This document shows positions 22,808 to 34,454 of a stretch of DNA of 64,000 nucleotides, one piece after another. The stretch is from Portunus trituberculatus. Taxonomy: Eukaryota; Arthropoda; Malacostraca; Decapoda; Portunidae. The first letter of the stretch is position 1. Every line of letters starts with the position of its first letter. A program made the translations under genes and the position numbers. The stretch spans positions 38,085,159 through 38,149,158 of the forward strand of contig NC_059301.1 in the NCBI RefSeq assembly GCF_017591435.1, given 5' to 3'. The notes under the pieces were generated by a model. It did not search any database. It saw only the letters and a list, made by a program, of their open reading frames with translations, and had not been told where the DNA came from.

Positions 22808-25800
22808 TTACCTAGTTGTATTTACCTAGTTGTAGTTTTACAGGGCCTGGGCTTTCTGCTCGTGTGGCCCCGTCTCCATATCTACACTTATCCAATCTTA
22901 CTTTAAATGTGTGCACACTCGTTGCAGGCACTACTTCTTCATTTGAACTGTTCCACGTCTCAATACATCTCTGCGGGAAACTATATTTTTTAATATCTCT
23001 CAGACATCTTCCTTTTCTCAGCTTTTTACTATGCGGTCTTGTGCTTCGGATGTCATATTCTTCTCTCAGGATCAGTTTCTTATTATCCACTTGGTCCATT
23101 CCGTTGATCAATTTATAAACTTGTATCAGATCTCCTCTCTCCCTTCTTTGTTCCAGGGTTGGTAGATCCATAGCCTTTAGTCTCTCCTCATATGTTATCC
23201 CTTCAAATTCTGGAACCAATCTTGTAGCTATTTTTTGTAGCCTCTCCAATTTCCTTATGTGTTTCTTTTTATGAGGGGTCCACACTACTCCTGCATATTC
23301 CAATCTGGGTCTTATTATAGTACTTATCAATTTCTTCATCATTTCTTTGTCCATGTAGAGAAATGCTACTCCAATATTCCTTAGCAAATTATATGTTTCT
23401 CTAAAAATTCTATGCTACTCAAATATTCCTTAGCAAATTATATGTTTCTCTAAAAATTCTATCAATATGGCTTACTGATTGATTGTTTTCTTCCATCGTC
23501 ACTCATAAGTCCTTTTCCTTTTTAACTTTCTCCAGTTCTACGCCATCTCCCATCTTATAGATTCCCACAGGTCGTCTTTCACTCTTTCCCATTTCCATGA
23601 CATGGCTTTTGTTCACATTGAATTCCATTTCCCACTTTTTACTCCATTCCCAGATCTTATTTAGGTCTTTTTGCAGTATTTCACAATCCTCTTTTTGCTT
23701 TATAACTCTGCACAGTTTTGTATCATCTGCAAACACATTTATGTAGCTGTTCACTCCTTCTGGCATGTCGTTAATAGAAATGAGGAAAAGTATTGGTGCC
23801 AATACTGACCCCTGTGGCACTCCGCTTTCTACTGCTCTCCATTTGGAATTCATATCTTTAACTACTGTCCTTATTTCTCTCCCCCTCAAATAATTTTCTA
23901 TCCATCTCAATGTGCTTCCTTTTAAGCCACCCTTCTCCTCTAACTTCCATAGTAATCTTGCATGTGGCACTTTGTCAAACGCCTTTTTTAAATCCAAATA
24001 AATAGTCAACCCATCCCTATCTCTTTTTTAGTCTATCAACTATTCTAGAATAGAAACTCAACAAATTAGTTACACAAGACCGTCTTTTTCTAAAACCAAA
24101 TTGGCTATTTGATATTAATTTGTTGTCTTCAAGGAATTCAATCCATTGTTTCTTTATTATTCTTTCACACATCTTGCACATTACACTAGTTAGTGATACC
24201 GGTCTGTAATTTAAAGGTTCTTCCTTCCTTCCGCTCTTATATATGGGAACCACCTCAGCTCTTTTCCATTCTACTGGTACTGTTCCATTTTCTATTGAGC
24301 ATTTTATGATGTTGTATATAGGACTTGCTAGTTCTTCCCTACATTCTTTCAGAATTCTGCCTGAGACTTCATCTGGTCCCATTGCCATCTCTTCATCCAG
24401 TTCCTTCATTAACTCTTTTTTTCAATCTTGGTTACTTTAATCTCTTTCATATAGATTGTCTCTCTATTACCCTGTGGCCTTTCAAATTTGGATTCCTTAG
24501 TAAAGACCTCCTGGAATTTTTTATCTAATAGTTCTGCCATACTTTTTGGGTCTTCCACCATCCCGTTCTCTCCTTTTAACCTTTCTATTGTTTCTTTTTG
24601 CCTAATTTCTCCATTTATGAATCTATAGAACAATTTTGGTTGCTCCTTACATTTTTCGACAATTGTCCTTTTCGAAGTTCTTTTCCTCTTCCTTCCTCAC
24701 CTTAACATATTCATTTCTCTCGCTGCCTTGAAGTTTTCCTTATTTGCTGGATTTCTATTTCTCCTCCACCTTTTCCATGCTCTATCTCTTTTCTCCTTTG
24801 CCCTAGCACACCTTGCATTAAACCAATCTTTCTTTCCTTCTTCTTTAGGTCTAAAATTTCGGGACATATTCCCCTGACTCCTGTTTTGTATATTTCCAAA
24901 ATTAAGTTATATTTCTCTTGCATTGTCTCTGAGATTTTCATCTCCTCCCAGTCTACGTTTCTAAAATAGTTCTTGAGATTCTCAATATCAGCCTTTCTGT
25001 AATTTAATCAGTCTCCTTTGTATGAATCGTCTGTATCTTCCTTTCCCTCTTTTATATCTATTTCTAATATTGCATGGTCACTCTTTCCCAATGGGCACTT
25101 ATATCTTATATCATCATTCATTTGTATACCCCTTGTAAAAACTAGGTCCAATCTCGCCAGCTCGTCGTTTCCTCTGAATCTTGTGCATTCCTTTACTCTC
25201 TGGTCCATCATATTGTCTATCATTAGGTTCAAGAATCTTTCTCCCCAGGCTTCTTCCCTCATACCACTTTCATAATTTTCCCAGTCCACTTCTTTACAGT
25301 TAAAATCTCCTACTAATATCACTTTTCTCCTTTCTTTAACCATTCTCGTTAGATGCCTTATTGTGTCATCTATCATGTCTTTATATTCTTGATTATTCCA
25401 TGAATTTGTTTTTGGTGGCACATATGTTACAATGATTGTTAACTCTTTTTTTATTAATATGCATCTTAATATACAATACTTCTGCTTTTCCTTCCCCACA
25501 TTCCACTTGATTTATCACTATCTCCTTCCTTAACATAATCATGACTCCTCCTCCTTTACCCACTCTGTCTCTTCTCCATACATTATAATTATACCTATTA
25601 TCCAAGTCTATTTTGATTGCCTTATTTAGTTTTGTTTCAGCCAGGCATACAATATCTGGATTTTCTTTCTTTATGTAATCTCTTAATTCTAGTTTACTTG
25701 ATAAAACCCTGTCTATGTTCGTATACATCATTTTTAGTCTTTTGCCTTTATCATTTTTAGTTAAACTTGTTCCACTTTTTTCTCTTCCTTCTCGTTTATA

Positions 25801-26018
25801 TACCATTTCCTTATCCTGTCTCCTAGAATTCTCCAAAAAATGCCTTCTTCTCTTCTGACCTTTCATTTCTTTTCCCTTACTGCTGCTGCCAGTTCATTGT
25901 ATCTCTTCCTTTCTTCCTCATTTCTATTTTTCTTTATATAGATATCCTTGCAGCCTTCTGTTTCTCTATTTGTTGTTCTATATAATATTTCTTCCGTTGC
26001 TGCTTGTGATTTTAGTAG
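22806..26018 (-). mobile_element. LINE family A copy 2 (CR1-like), 3' part of a full-length element
   Basis: The 3' end has two tail units. ORF2 C-terminal region 22812-23387 (long open stretch with RKLERLQKIATRLVPEFEG). RT 23503-24009: YLDLKKAFDKVPHARLLW, SGVPQGSVLAPILFLISIND and VFADDTKLC. RT start 24017-24409: PLNYRPVSLTSVMCK. Linker 24409-24941. Endonuclease 25008-25866: VILVGDFNCKEVDWENY, CPLGKSDHAILE, MYTNIDRVLSSKLELRDY. A 49-bp duplication lies at 23363-23459. At 26018 it is interrupted by a Tigger derivative flanked by TA and resumes at 26953. The ORF has several single-base lesions. Confidence 0.88.
23363..23459. repeat. 49-bp tandem duplication in LINE A2
   Basis: ATGCTACTCCAATATTCC... 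at 23363-23411 is repeated at 23412-23459. Other family A copies have a single unit. Confidence 0.85.
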
Positions 26019-26020
26019 TA

Positions 26021-26950
26021 TAGGCAACCCCCGTTTAATGAAGGTTCACACAACGAAATTTCGCTACAACCAAGGTTTCATTTACTACCATCTGCTCATT
26101 TAACGAATACCAAACTCGCTTTAACGAAGTTTTATCCAGGTAATTTTTTCCAAGTTTGAAAGCCCGTCTATCACGCCACAAGCTTTTGAATACACTAGCT
26201 GCTGCAAATACTAAGGCCTGCCTCAGGAGAAATCCTGGGACACCTGTAGCATCAAGATCAAGATCAAGTCTCTCGTGGACAACACGCACCACTCACTCCC
26301 ATAACAGCGTCAGCAGCAGCTCATCTTCACTCGCTCAACTTACCACCAAAACTCCTTGCAATGTGGCCTAGCATTCCTAAGAAGACCAGGAAGTCTCTTA
26401 CTCTCGAAGTGAAGCTGGATATTATTCACAGACACAGAGGCGAGAAAACTATAGCATTGCTGGCCACCATCTTGACTCCATCTACTGTCTCTACTATTTT
26501 CAAGTCAGCAGACTATTAAGAATTGGTGAGACTGTATCTTCCTTCAAGCTAAAGAACCACCTGAACTCATGACTCTACAATGGATAAAATGGAAAGCCTT
26601 GTGGAAATGTGGTACATAAGTTTTGTATCTTTACAATGATGCCCTTTGTTTACATTCCACAGGTTGCCTTAGTGTCTTTCCGTTTCCTCTCCTCCTTCAG
26701 TAAATTTAAGATCATCAACATTATAAAGCTACATACATACATACATTACTGTACATTATAATTACTTGAATTAAATTTAACTGCCTAAATGTTAAACTTA
26801 ATAATTTTTACTTTCATTAAAGCTTTCACCGTACTATGATGCACTCTCGCTTTCCTTACTCTCAGTGCTATTAAACTTGTTATAATCTTCTTCTAAGTTT
26901 TTCTAAGTGTTTTTAGGAACGTAACACCTTCATTAAACGGGGATTGCCTG
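26021..26950 (+). mobile_element. Tigger derivative T1 (CAGGCAACCCCCGTTTAA ends)
   Basis: The left end TAGGCAACCCCCGTTTAA (C to T at base 1) pairs with the right end TTAAACGGGGATTGCCTG. TA lies on both sides (26019-26020 and 26951-26952). The element is 930 bp, splits LINE A2, and is homologous to T2 at 62179. A short frame at 26361-26519 reads KKTRKSLTLEVKLDIIHRH then ILTPSTVSTIFKSAD. This is the psq/CENP-B N-terminal HTH of Tigger proteins, ending at a stop. No DDE domain is present. Confidence 0.85.
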
Positions 26951-26952
26951 TA

Positions 26953-27854
26953 TTTTAATTCGTCTCATTTTTCCTTCTTGATATGGTCCCATTCTGTTTA
27001 TTTCTTCTACTTCCTCTTCCAAGTTCTGCCTATCTTCGTCGTTTAGATTCTTCAGTAGGTCTTTGACTGATTTCATTTCTTCTTTTTCTCTTTTTGGTCT
27101 ATATTTTATATTTTTTGTTTTTATTCCAAATACGACTACACTCTTCTGCAATTTCTCTAACTAAATTTTCTTTTGTCTTGAGGACTCCTATCATTTTGCT
27201 TGTCATATTTTCTTCTTTTTCTTTAAGTTGTTCTTGAATCACCTCCTGAAAATCAGCCTTATCTTTCTTATCTTGGACTCTCCATGCTTGTACTTTTTTT
27301 TAATCACATTCTGTACTCTTTCCTCTTCCTTGTTTACTAGATCTTTCAGCTTCTCTTTTTCTTTCTCGGCTTTACCAAGTCCTTCTTCCATCTGCTTTTT
27401 GTAGTTAGCTACGTCCTTTTTAAATTCTTCGTTTTCCGCTCTTTGCCTAGCTTCGTTTTCTTCCACTTTTTTTATCCTTTATCTCAGTTTTATAAACTCT
27501 TTATCCTGTTCTTCATTCACTTTCATTTCCATATTCTCCTTTAATCAATTTATCTAGTTTATATTCAATATGTAACACTCTCTTTAGTGAAGTAGTCGTC
27601 GTATCGAAGCCTTCGAATACACGTTCTCCCTTATCAGCATAGTCATCATCAGCTTTCATTCCTTCTCTAATCTCATGTCTGTATTTTGAAGGAATCTCTT
27701 TTTCACTCATCATTACTTAATAATTGATTGCAAGAAAAAAATGAGTCCACACTACCTGCCCAGGCCACTGTAAAAACTGTACAACAGGTAGGAAATGAAG
27801 ATCAGCTGATTGTCGGAACGACGCCAGTGCGTCCTTCCTCGACCGCGTCTCTCG
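26953..27854 (-). mobile_element. LINE family A copy 2, 5' part (ORF1 and 5' UTR)
   Basis: Continues A2 beyond the Tigger insertion. The ORF1 C-terminal RRM-like part and VVVFGIKT-type linker are at 26933-27151 and the coiled coil at 27239-27466. The N-terminus at 27513-27713 begins MSEKEIPSKYRHEIREGMK, the same start as in copy A3. A 5' UTR of about 140 bp runs to 27854, where the next family A element's 3' end starts almost immediately. The element is therefore full length in extent but carries frameshifts. Confidence 0.8.
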
Positions 27855-28011
27855 TGTATTTACCTAGTTGTATTTACCTAGTTGTAGTTTTACAGGGCCT
27901 GGGCTTTATGCTCGTGTGGTCCCGTCTCCATATCTACACTTATCCAATTTTTCTTTAAAACTATGTACACTCTTTGCTGACACCACTTCCTCACTCAAAC
28001 TGTTTCAAGTC

Positions 28012-31000
28012 TCAACACATCTTTATGGAAACTAAATTTTTAACATCTCTCAGACATCGTCCCTTCCTTAGTTTCTTACTATGCGATCTTGTGCTTCTAA
28101 AGTCATATTCTTCTCTCGGGATCAGTTTCTCATTATCCACTTCATCCATTCCATTAATGAATTTATAAACTTGTATCAGATCCCCTCTCTCTCTTCTCTG
28201 CTCCAAGGTTGGTAGATCCATAGCCTTTAGTCTCTCCTCATATGTCATCCCTTTAAATTCTGGAACCATTCTTGTAGCCATTTTTTGTAGTCTCTCTAAT
28301 TTTCTTATGTGTTTCTTTTTATTGGGAGTCCACACAACTCCTGCATATTCCAATCTAGGTCTTATATTAGTACTTATCAATTTCTTCATCATTTCCTTGT
28401 CCATATAGTGAAATGCTACTCCAATATTCTTTAGCAAATTATACGTCTCTCTGAAAATTCTATCAATATGGCTTACCGGTTGATTATTTTCTTCCATTGT
28501 CACTCCCAAGTCCTTTTCCTTTTTTACTTTTTCTAGTTCTACTCCATCTCCCATTTTATAGATTCCCACTGGTCGTCTTTCACTTTTTCCCATTTCCATG
28601 ACATGGCTTTTGTCCACATTGAATTCCATCTCCCATTTTTTTGCTCCATTTCCAGATCTTGTTTAAGTCTTCCTGTAGTATTTCACAATCCTCTTTTTGT
28701 TTAATGACTCTGCACAGTTTCACATCATCCGCAAACAGATTTATGTAGCTGTTCACTCCCTCTGGCATGTCATTTATATATACGAGATAAAGTATTGGCG
28801 CCAATACTAACCCCTGTGGCACTCCGCTGTCTACTGTTCTCCACTTCGACTTCATATCTTTAACTATCGTCCTTATTTCTCTCCCCCTTAAGTAATTTTT
28901 CATCCATCTCAATGTGCTTCCTTTTAAGCCACCCTTCTCCTCTAACTTCCATAGTAATCTTTCATGTGGCACTTTATCAAATGCCTTTTTTAGATCTAAA
29001 TAAATACAGTCAACCCATCCCTCTCTCTCTTGTACTTTATCAACTATTCTAGAGTAGAAACTCAATAAATTTGTTACACATGACCAACCTTTTCTAAAAT
29101 CAAATTGGTTATTTGATAATATTTTGTTGTCTTCAAGAAACTCAATCCATTGCTTCTTTATTACTTTTTCACACATCTTGCATATTACACTAGTTAGTGA
29201 TACCGGTCTGTAATTTAAAGTTTCTTCCTTCCTTCCGCTCTTATATATGGGAACCACCTCAGCTCTTTTCCACTCCACTGGCACTGTTCCATTTTCAATT
29301 GAGCATTTTATGATGTTGTATATTAATAATAATAATAATAATTGATGGTTTATTTATCAAGAAAGTTTTACAAAGTCATTTATAAAACGTCATGTCTTGA
29401 TTTACAGTCTTATCCATTTAGGTAGTTACATGAAAGATAAAATAAGTTCAAGAAGTTACTAAAATAAAGATTTTTATTTACAAGGCATTGAGTTTAGAGA
29501 CAATATATGGTATTGGAGACTTCTGGTATCTTGAGGTCCTACACCTTACTGACTGCAAGAGTTGACTACCTCTCCTTGTTTCCCTACCATGGACATCATA
29601 TAAGGTCTGTGGCAAAATATTTCTGAGCTCAGGTGTGCTGAGCAGACCCTAGTTCTTCCCTACATTCCCTACATTCTTTCAGTATTCTGCCTGAGACTTC
29701 ATCCGGTCCCATTGCCTTTTCCTCATCTAGTTCCGTCATCAACTTTTTTATTTCAAGCTTGGTTACTTTAATCTCTTTCATATAGACAGTCTCTCTATTA
29801 CCCTGTGGTCTTTCAAATTTGGATTCCTTAGTAAAGACCTCATGAAATTTACTATTTAACAGTTCTGCCATGCTTTTTGGGTCTTCCACCATTCCGTTTT
29901 CTCCTTTTAACCTTTCTATAGTTTCTTTTTGTCTTATTTTTCCATTTATGAATCTGTAGAACAATTTTGGTTGTTCCTTACATTTTCGACAATGTCCTTT
30001 TCATAGTTCCTTTCTTCTTCCTTTCTCACCTTAGCATATTAATTTCTTGCTGTTTTGAAGTTTTCCTTATTTTCTGGATTTCTGTTTCTTATCCACCTTT
30101 TCCATGCTCCATCTCGTTTCTCCTTTGCCCTAGCACATCTTGCATTAAACCAATCTTTCTTTCCTTCTTCTTTAGGTCTATATTTCAGGACATATTCCTT
30201 GACCCCAGTTTTGTATATTTCCAAAAATAAGTTATATTTCTCTTGAACCATTAATGAGTTTTCCATCTCCTCCCAGTTTACGTTTTTAAAATAGTTCTTG
30301 AGATTCTCAATATCAGCCTTTCTGTAATTTAATCGGTCTCCTTTGTATGATTCATCTCTATCTTCCTTTCCTTCTTCTATATCTATTTCTAATATTACAT
30401 GGTCACTCTTTCCCAATGGGCACTTGTATCTTATATCATCGTTAATTGGTATATCCCTTGTAAAAACTAGGTCTAATCTTGCCGGCTCATCGTTTCCTCT
30501 GAATCTTGTGTTTTCCTTTACTCTTTGGACCATCAAATTATCTATCATTAGGTTCAGGAATCTATCTCCCAGGCATCTTCCCCCATACCACTTTCATAAT
30601 TTTCCCAGTCTACCTCCTTACAGTTGAAATCTCCTACTAATATCACTTTTCTCCTTTCCTTAATGATTCTTGTAAGACTCCTTATTGTGTCATCTATCAT
30701 GTCTCTATATTCTTGGTTAGTCCATGAGTTTGTTTTTGGTGGCACATATGTTCCAATGATTGTTAACTCCTTTTTATTAATATGTATCTTAACATACAGT
30801 ATTTCTGATTTTCCTTCCCCAAACTCCACTTGATTTACCACTATCTCCTTCCTTAACATCATCATGACTCCTTCTCCTTTACTCACTCTGTCTCTCCTCC
30901 ATATATTATACCTTTTATCTATGTCTATTTTTATTGCCTCATTTAACTTTGTTTCCACCAGGCATACAATATCTTGTTCTTCTTTCTTTATGTAATCTCT

Positions 31001-31153
31001 TAATTCTAATTTACTAGATAAAATCCCATCTATGTTTGTATACATCATTTTTAATCTCTTGTTCTTATCATTTTTAGTTAAACTTGCTCCATTTTTTTCT
31101 CTTCTTTCTCTTTTATATACAATTTCCTTATCCTGTCTCCTAAAATTCTCCAA
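28012..31153 (-). pseudogene. LINE A3 ORF2: endonuclease-reverse transcriptase remnant
   Basis: Minus strand. The endonuclease (30554-31153) has MMYTNIDGILSSKLELRDY, ETKLNEA, YVPPKTNSW and VILVGDFNCKEVDWENY. The endonuclease end and linker (30039-30548) have CPLGKSDHVILEIDI and WFNARCARAKEKRDGAWKRW. After the J insertion, RT (28580-29284) has PVSLTSVICKMCEK, YLDLKKAFDKVPHERLLW, SGVPQGLVLAPILYLVYIND and LFADDVKLC. The C-terminal region (28012-28629) has EKDLGVTM and RRERGDLIQVY. The catalytic Asp pair is kept, with Val after FADD. It would nick the target and reverse transcribe the LINE RNA. Broken by several frameshifts and by J. Confidence 0.85.
29325..29650 (-). mobile_element. LINE 3'-end fragment J with (TAA)n
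   Basis: Starts on the plus strand with (TAA)n and a TTTATT-rich segment. On the minus strand this is an AATAAACC-type 3' end with (TTA)n tail, like LINE K. The remaining 290 bp has no recognisable coding. It replaces about ten bases of the RT sequence of A3, so the insertion made a small target deletion and no visible duplication. Confidence 0.6.
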
Positions 31154-32126
31154 AAAAATGCCTTCTTCTCCTCCTCTGACCTTTCATTATTTTTTTTTTC
31201 TCTTGCTTCTGCCACCACTTCATTGTCTCTCTTCCTTTCCTCCTCGGTTCTATTTTTCTTTATATATATATATATATCTTTGCAACCTTCTGTTTCTCTG
31301 AGTTTTGTTTTTCTATATAGTACTTCTTCTGCTGCTGCTTGTGATTTTAGTAATATCTTAATTGGTCTCACTGTTCCTTCTTGATATGGTCCCATTCTAT
31401 GGATTTCTTCTACTTCCTCTTCTAAGTTCTGTCTATCCTCGTCATTCAGATGTTTTAGTAGGTCTTTTACTGATTTCATTTTGTCTTTTTCCCTTCTTGG
31501 TCTATATTTAACTTTTTTTTTTCTTTCAGTCCAAAAATAATTACACTCTTCTTTTTTTCTGCAATTTCTCTTACTAAATTTTCTTTTTTCTTGAGGACTC
31601 CTATCATTTTGCTTGTCATATTTTCATCTCTTTCTTTTAACTGTTCTTGAAATACTTCTTGAAATGATTCCTTGTCTTTCTTATCTTGGATTCTCCATGT
31701 TTGTACTTCTTTTTTAATCACGTCTTGTACTCTTTCTTCTTCTTTGTTAACCTGATCTTTTAGCTTCTCTTTTTCTTTCTCGGCTTTACTGAGTCCTTCT
31801 TCCATCAATTTCTTGCAGTTCGCTATTTGGACTTTTAATTCTTCATTTTCGGTTCTTAGCCTAGTTTCGTTTTATTCCACTCTTTTTATCCTTTCTTTGA
31901 ATTTCTGGAGCTCTTTATCCTGTTCTTCATTCTCTTTCATTCGCATACTCTCCTTTATCAATTTATCTAATTTACGTTTGATAGTCAAGACTCTATCAAA
32001 TAGTGAAGTTTGTGCCGTATTAAAGCCTTCAAATTCTCTTTCTCCCTCACCAACATTGTCATCATCAGCTTTCATTCTTTCCCTTGTCACATACCTGCAT
32101 TTAGATGGAATCTCTTTCTCACTCAT
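31078..32126 (-). pseudogene. LINE A3 ORF1 (coiled coil plus RRM-like RNA-binding region)
   Basis: The start chosen is the Met of MSEKEIPSK near 32126, conserved with A2. The N-terminal part (31872-32126) is charged. A Lys/Glu coiled coil follows (31476-31808), leading to EIAEKKKSVIIFGLKE. The region 31078-31479 has MGPYQEGTVRPIKILLKSQ and then KDIYIYIKKNRTEEER. This resembles the RRM-like/FP-type C-terminal domain of CR1-group ORF1 proteins, which bind LINE RNA. It overlaps the start of ORF2 in another frame and is broken by frameshifts. Function is inferred from the family. Confidence 0.7.
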
Positions 32127-32265
32127 TATTAACACTGTATTCATGAAAAAAAAATGAGTCCACACTTTTTGCCCAGGCCACTGCAAACCCAAACAAAGGT
32201 AGTGAAGATCAGCTGATTCTCGGGAACGACGGTATTGCGTGCTTCCTCTACCGCGTCTCGTATGT

Positions 32266-32623
32266 ATTTACCTAGTTGTAGTTTTACAGGGCCTGGGCTT
32301 TATGCTCGTGTGGTCCCGTCTCCATATCTACACTTATCCAATTTTTCTTTAAAACTATGTACACTCTTTGCTGACACCACTTCCTCACTCAAACTGTTCC
32401 AAGTCTCAACACATCTTTGCGGGAAACTAAATTTTTTAACATCTCTCAGACATCGTCCCTTCCTTAGTTTCTTACTATGCGATCTTGTGCTTCTAGTCAT
32501 ATTCTTCTCTCAGGATCAGTTTCTCATTATCCACTTCATCCATTCCGTTAATCAATTTATAAACTTGTATCAGATCCCCTCTCTCTCTTCTCTGCTCCAA
32601 GGTTGGTAGATCCATAGCCTTTA
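32266..32623 (-). mobile_element. LINE family A copy 4, 3' part
   Basis: One ATTTACCTAGTTGT tail unit, then the ORF2 C-terminal region (32300-32500, SLSEEVVSAKSVHSFKEKLD type). It is interrupted at TTA (32621-32623) by a Harbinger-like element and resumes at 34455. Confidence 0.85.
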
Positions 32624-33720
32624 CAGCCGGTTCCTGAATTACTTCTTTTTGGTCCGTTAGGCAGCCAACCAAGCAATTTGTGTCCTGTGCCGTTCCAGAA
32701 TGCCTTTTTCCATCTGTTTTTTATCCGCTAGTGGACCAAAGATTGGAACTTTGGTCGAGGCGTTTTGCAAAACATTGGTCAAGTGTCCGGGCGACCAAAG
32801 CTACCGCCTTGTATTTTAAATTTCCAAATGTAAAAAGAAGCTAACTGTAATTAAATTTATTTCAGTCTATTTACCATGTCAAATTTTTTTGATGGTACAA
32901 CAAAGCTTTTCTTATGCTATATTGAGCATCGTTTTAATTTTGAAGTCTACTGTAGTCGCCTTGTGAGTTCCAAACATCAACAACAGCCTAATCGACTCGT
33001 CACATCTCTACTTCACTGACTAAATTTGGTAAGTATATGATTAATCTTGTTATTTATATATCATTACATGAATTCTTACTGTGTGCTTCTACTATTAAGA
33101 AAGGTAAGTGGACAAATTAAAGGGCAAAACTATAATATGGAAAGTGGAGTAGACTGAAGCCAGATATCATGTCGTAGCTCATACCCAGGAAAAAAAAAAA
33201 AAAACGATTAAATAAATGAAAATGATCATGAGGCTGTATATTGAGTATATTTGTAGTTTTAAGTTCAACTATTAAGAGGTGACCGATGAAACAATGGAGG
33301 AAAGGTATAAACTACCTTGATGAGCTTGCAGGTAACACTCGATTCTGTGGTGGTCTACACATCAGAAGACATTATTGATGGATTTATTACACATTAGTGA
33401 ATGGATCCTATTCGAACCTAATGTAACCTAACCAAGCAAACAATAACCCAGCCAACAACCTAACCCACCCAACCTAACTTAACCTAACCAAGGTAACTTA
33501 ACCAACCTATTTATTGTCATAACTTCTGAAGCATCAATTTGCGATGGAAAATGTCAATATGAAAAGCGGAAATGTTAGATTGGCAGAAATTAAAACAAAC
33601 CAAACATATTTTAACCTAACCTCACCTATCCCCACCCAAATCTAACATACCTATGCCCTACAACCATTCAAAATGCAGCTAGGTATTCTTCAGACCATTA
33701 AAACTACATTTTCAGGTACC

Positions 33721-33816
33721 ATGGCTGCATTAGAAGAAATCATAGATGAAGAAATGTATGAAATGGAAGAATTGACAGTGAGGATTCCACCATATATAAG
33801 ATCTTATGGTGTATAA
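33721..33816 (+). pseudogene. Short acidic ORF, possible Harbinger transposase N-terminus
   Basis: ATG at 33721 opens 31 codons (MAALEEIIDEEMYEMEE, then IPPYIRSYGV) to a stop at 33816. The acidic start followed by a short basic/aromatic segment recalls HARBI1-like N-termini, but it is too short for a firm call. It lies just after an AG-like splice acceptor context (TTTCAGGTACC), so it could instead be an exon. Confidence 0.35.
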
Positions 33817-33894
33817 TGTAGGTATTGCAAAGTACAAGTAGTATGTAAGAATGAATAAACTTAACCATCTACTTTTAATGCTAATCATTATACC

Positions 33895-33895
<1 letters not shown>

Positions 33896-33977
<82 letters not shown>

Positions 33978-33981
33978 TGTG
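33896..33981. repeat. (TG)n within the Harbinger-like element
   Basis: About 42 GT units ending TCTGTGTGATC. Not adjacent to any LINE end. Confidence 0.93.
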
Positions 33982-34029
33982 TGATCTACTTTTTGAAAAT
34001 ATGATCATAGTGATGAGTCTGAAAAAAAA

Positions 34030-34113
34030 AAAAAAACTGATTAACAGTGTTGCACATATTGCATTGAACTTCTTGGTAATTGTCTCCCAAGCTTCCTGTT
34101 TCTTAGCTATCAT
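34030..34113 (-). pseudogene. Myb/SANT-like DNA-binding fragment
   Basis: The minus strand reads KKQEAWETITKKFNAICAT, matching the central helix pattern of Myb/SANT-like domains that accompany Harbinger transposases. A poly-Phe stretch from an A-run and a (CA)n-coded His/Thr stretch follow, so only the motif is meaningful. Confidence 0.5.
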
Positions 34114-34454
34114 GGAGTATTACCACTTTTATCAAACACGTTGAATTGGTTGATAAGATCAACCAACGTGCTTTTCTGGTCGCTGGTTTCTCAACTTTCT
34201 CTTCCTTGAGACATGTTATCAGCTGATCGAACGAAATTGTTTACTTTTCACCAGGTTTTCACTCACACGCTTCCAACCACAGCTATGCGGGGCTACCAAC
34301 CATTCCACGCTTTATATCCTTTTGGTAAGCCAGACAACTAGGTTGGCGGCGCTCCAAACACAAAAAGCGGTGTGGAACTGTCATAAATAGTTGGTCGCGA
34401 GCCAAACAACATGGTAAGCGTTTTGGTTTGTTGCTGCCAATACATTCAGGCCTG

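Larger units (their letters stand above)
27858..32260 (-). mobile_element. LINE family A copy 3 (CR1-like), full-length in extent
   Basis: Runs from the ATTTACCTAGTTGT tail pair at 27858 to a 5' UTR ending near 32260, about 4.1 kb without the inserted J fragment (29325-29650). The order on the minus strand is 5' UTR, ORF1 (start near 32126), ORF2 (endonuclease, linker, RT, C-terminal region) and 3' tail, the CR1/Jockey two-ORF plan. It abuts A2 and A4 head-to-tail with only a few bases at each joint. Confidence 0.88.
32624..34454. mobile_element. PIF/Harbinger-like element, 1.83 kb, TTA target duplication
   Basis: It splits LINE A4 exactly, with TTA on both sides (32621-32623, 34455-34457), the target duplication of PIF/Harbinger elements. 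The ends CAGCCGGTTCCTGAAT and (inward from the right) CAGGCCTGAATG are only weakly alike. Inside, a plus-strand 31-codon acidic ORF (33721-33816) and a minus-strand Myb/SANT-like fragment (34030-34113) fit the divergent two-gene layout of Harbinger elements. No DDE core is present, so it is a deletion derivative. It also carries (TG)n at 33896-33981. Confidence 0.6.

Noticed and set aside
22806..22835. CRISPR-like direct repeats from the paired ATTTACCTAGTTGT units
   Set aside because: Only one or two adjacent units without spacers, always at LINE 3' ends, in a eukaryotic sequence.
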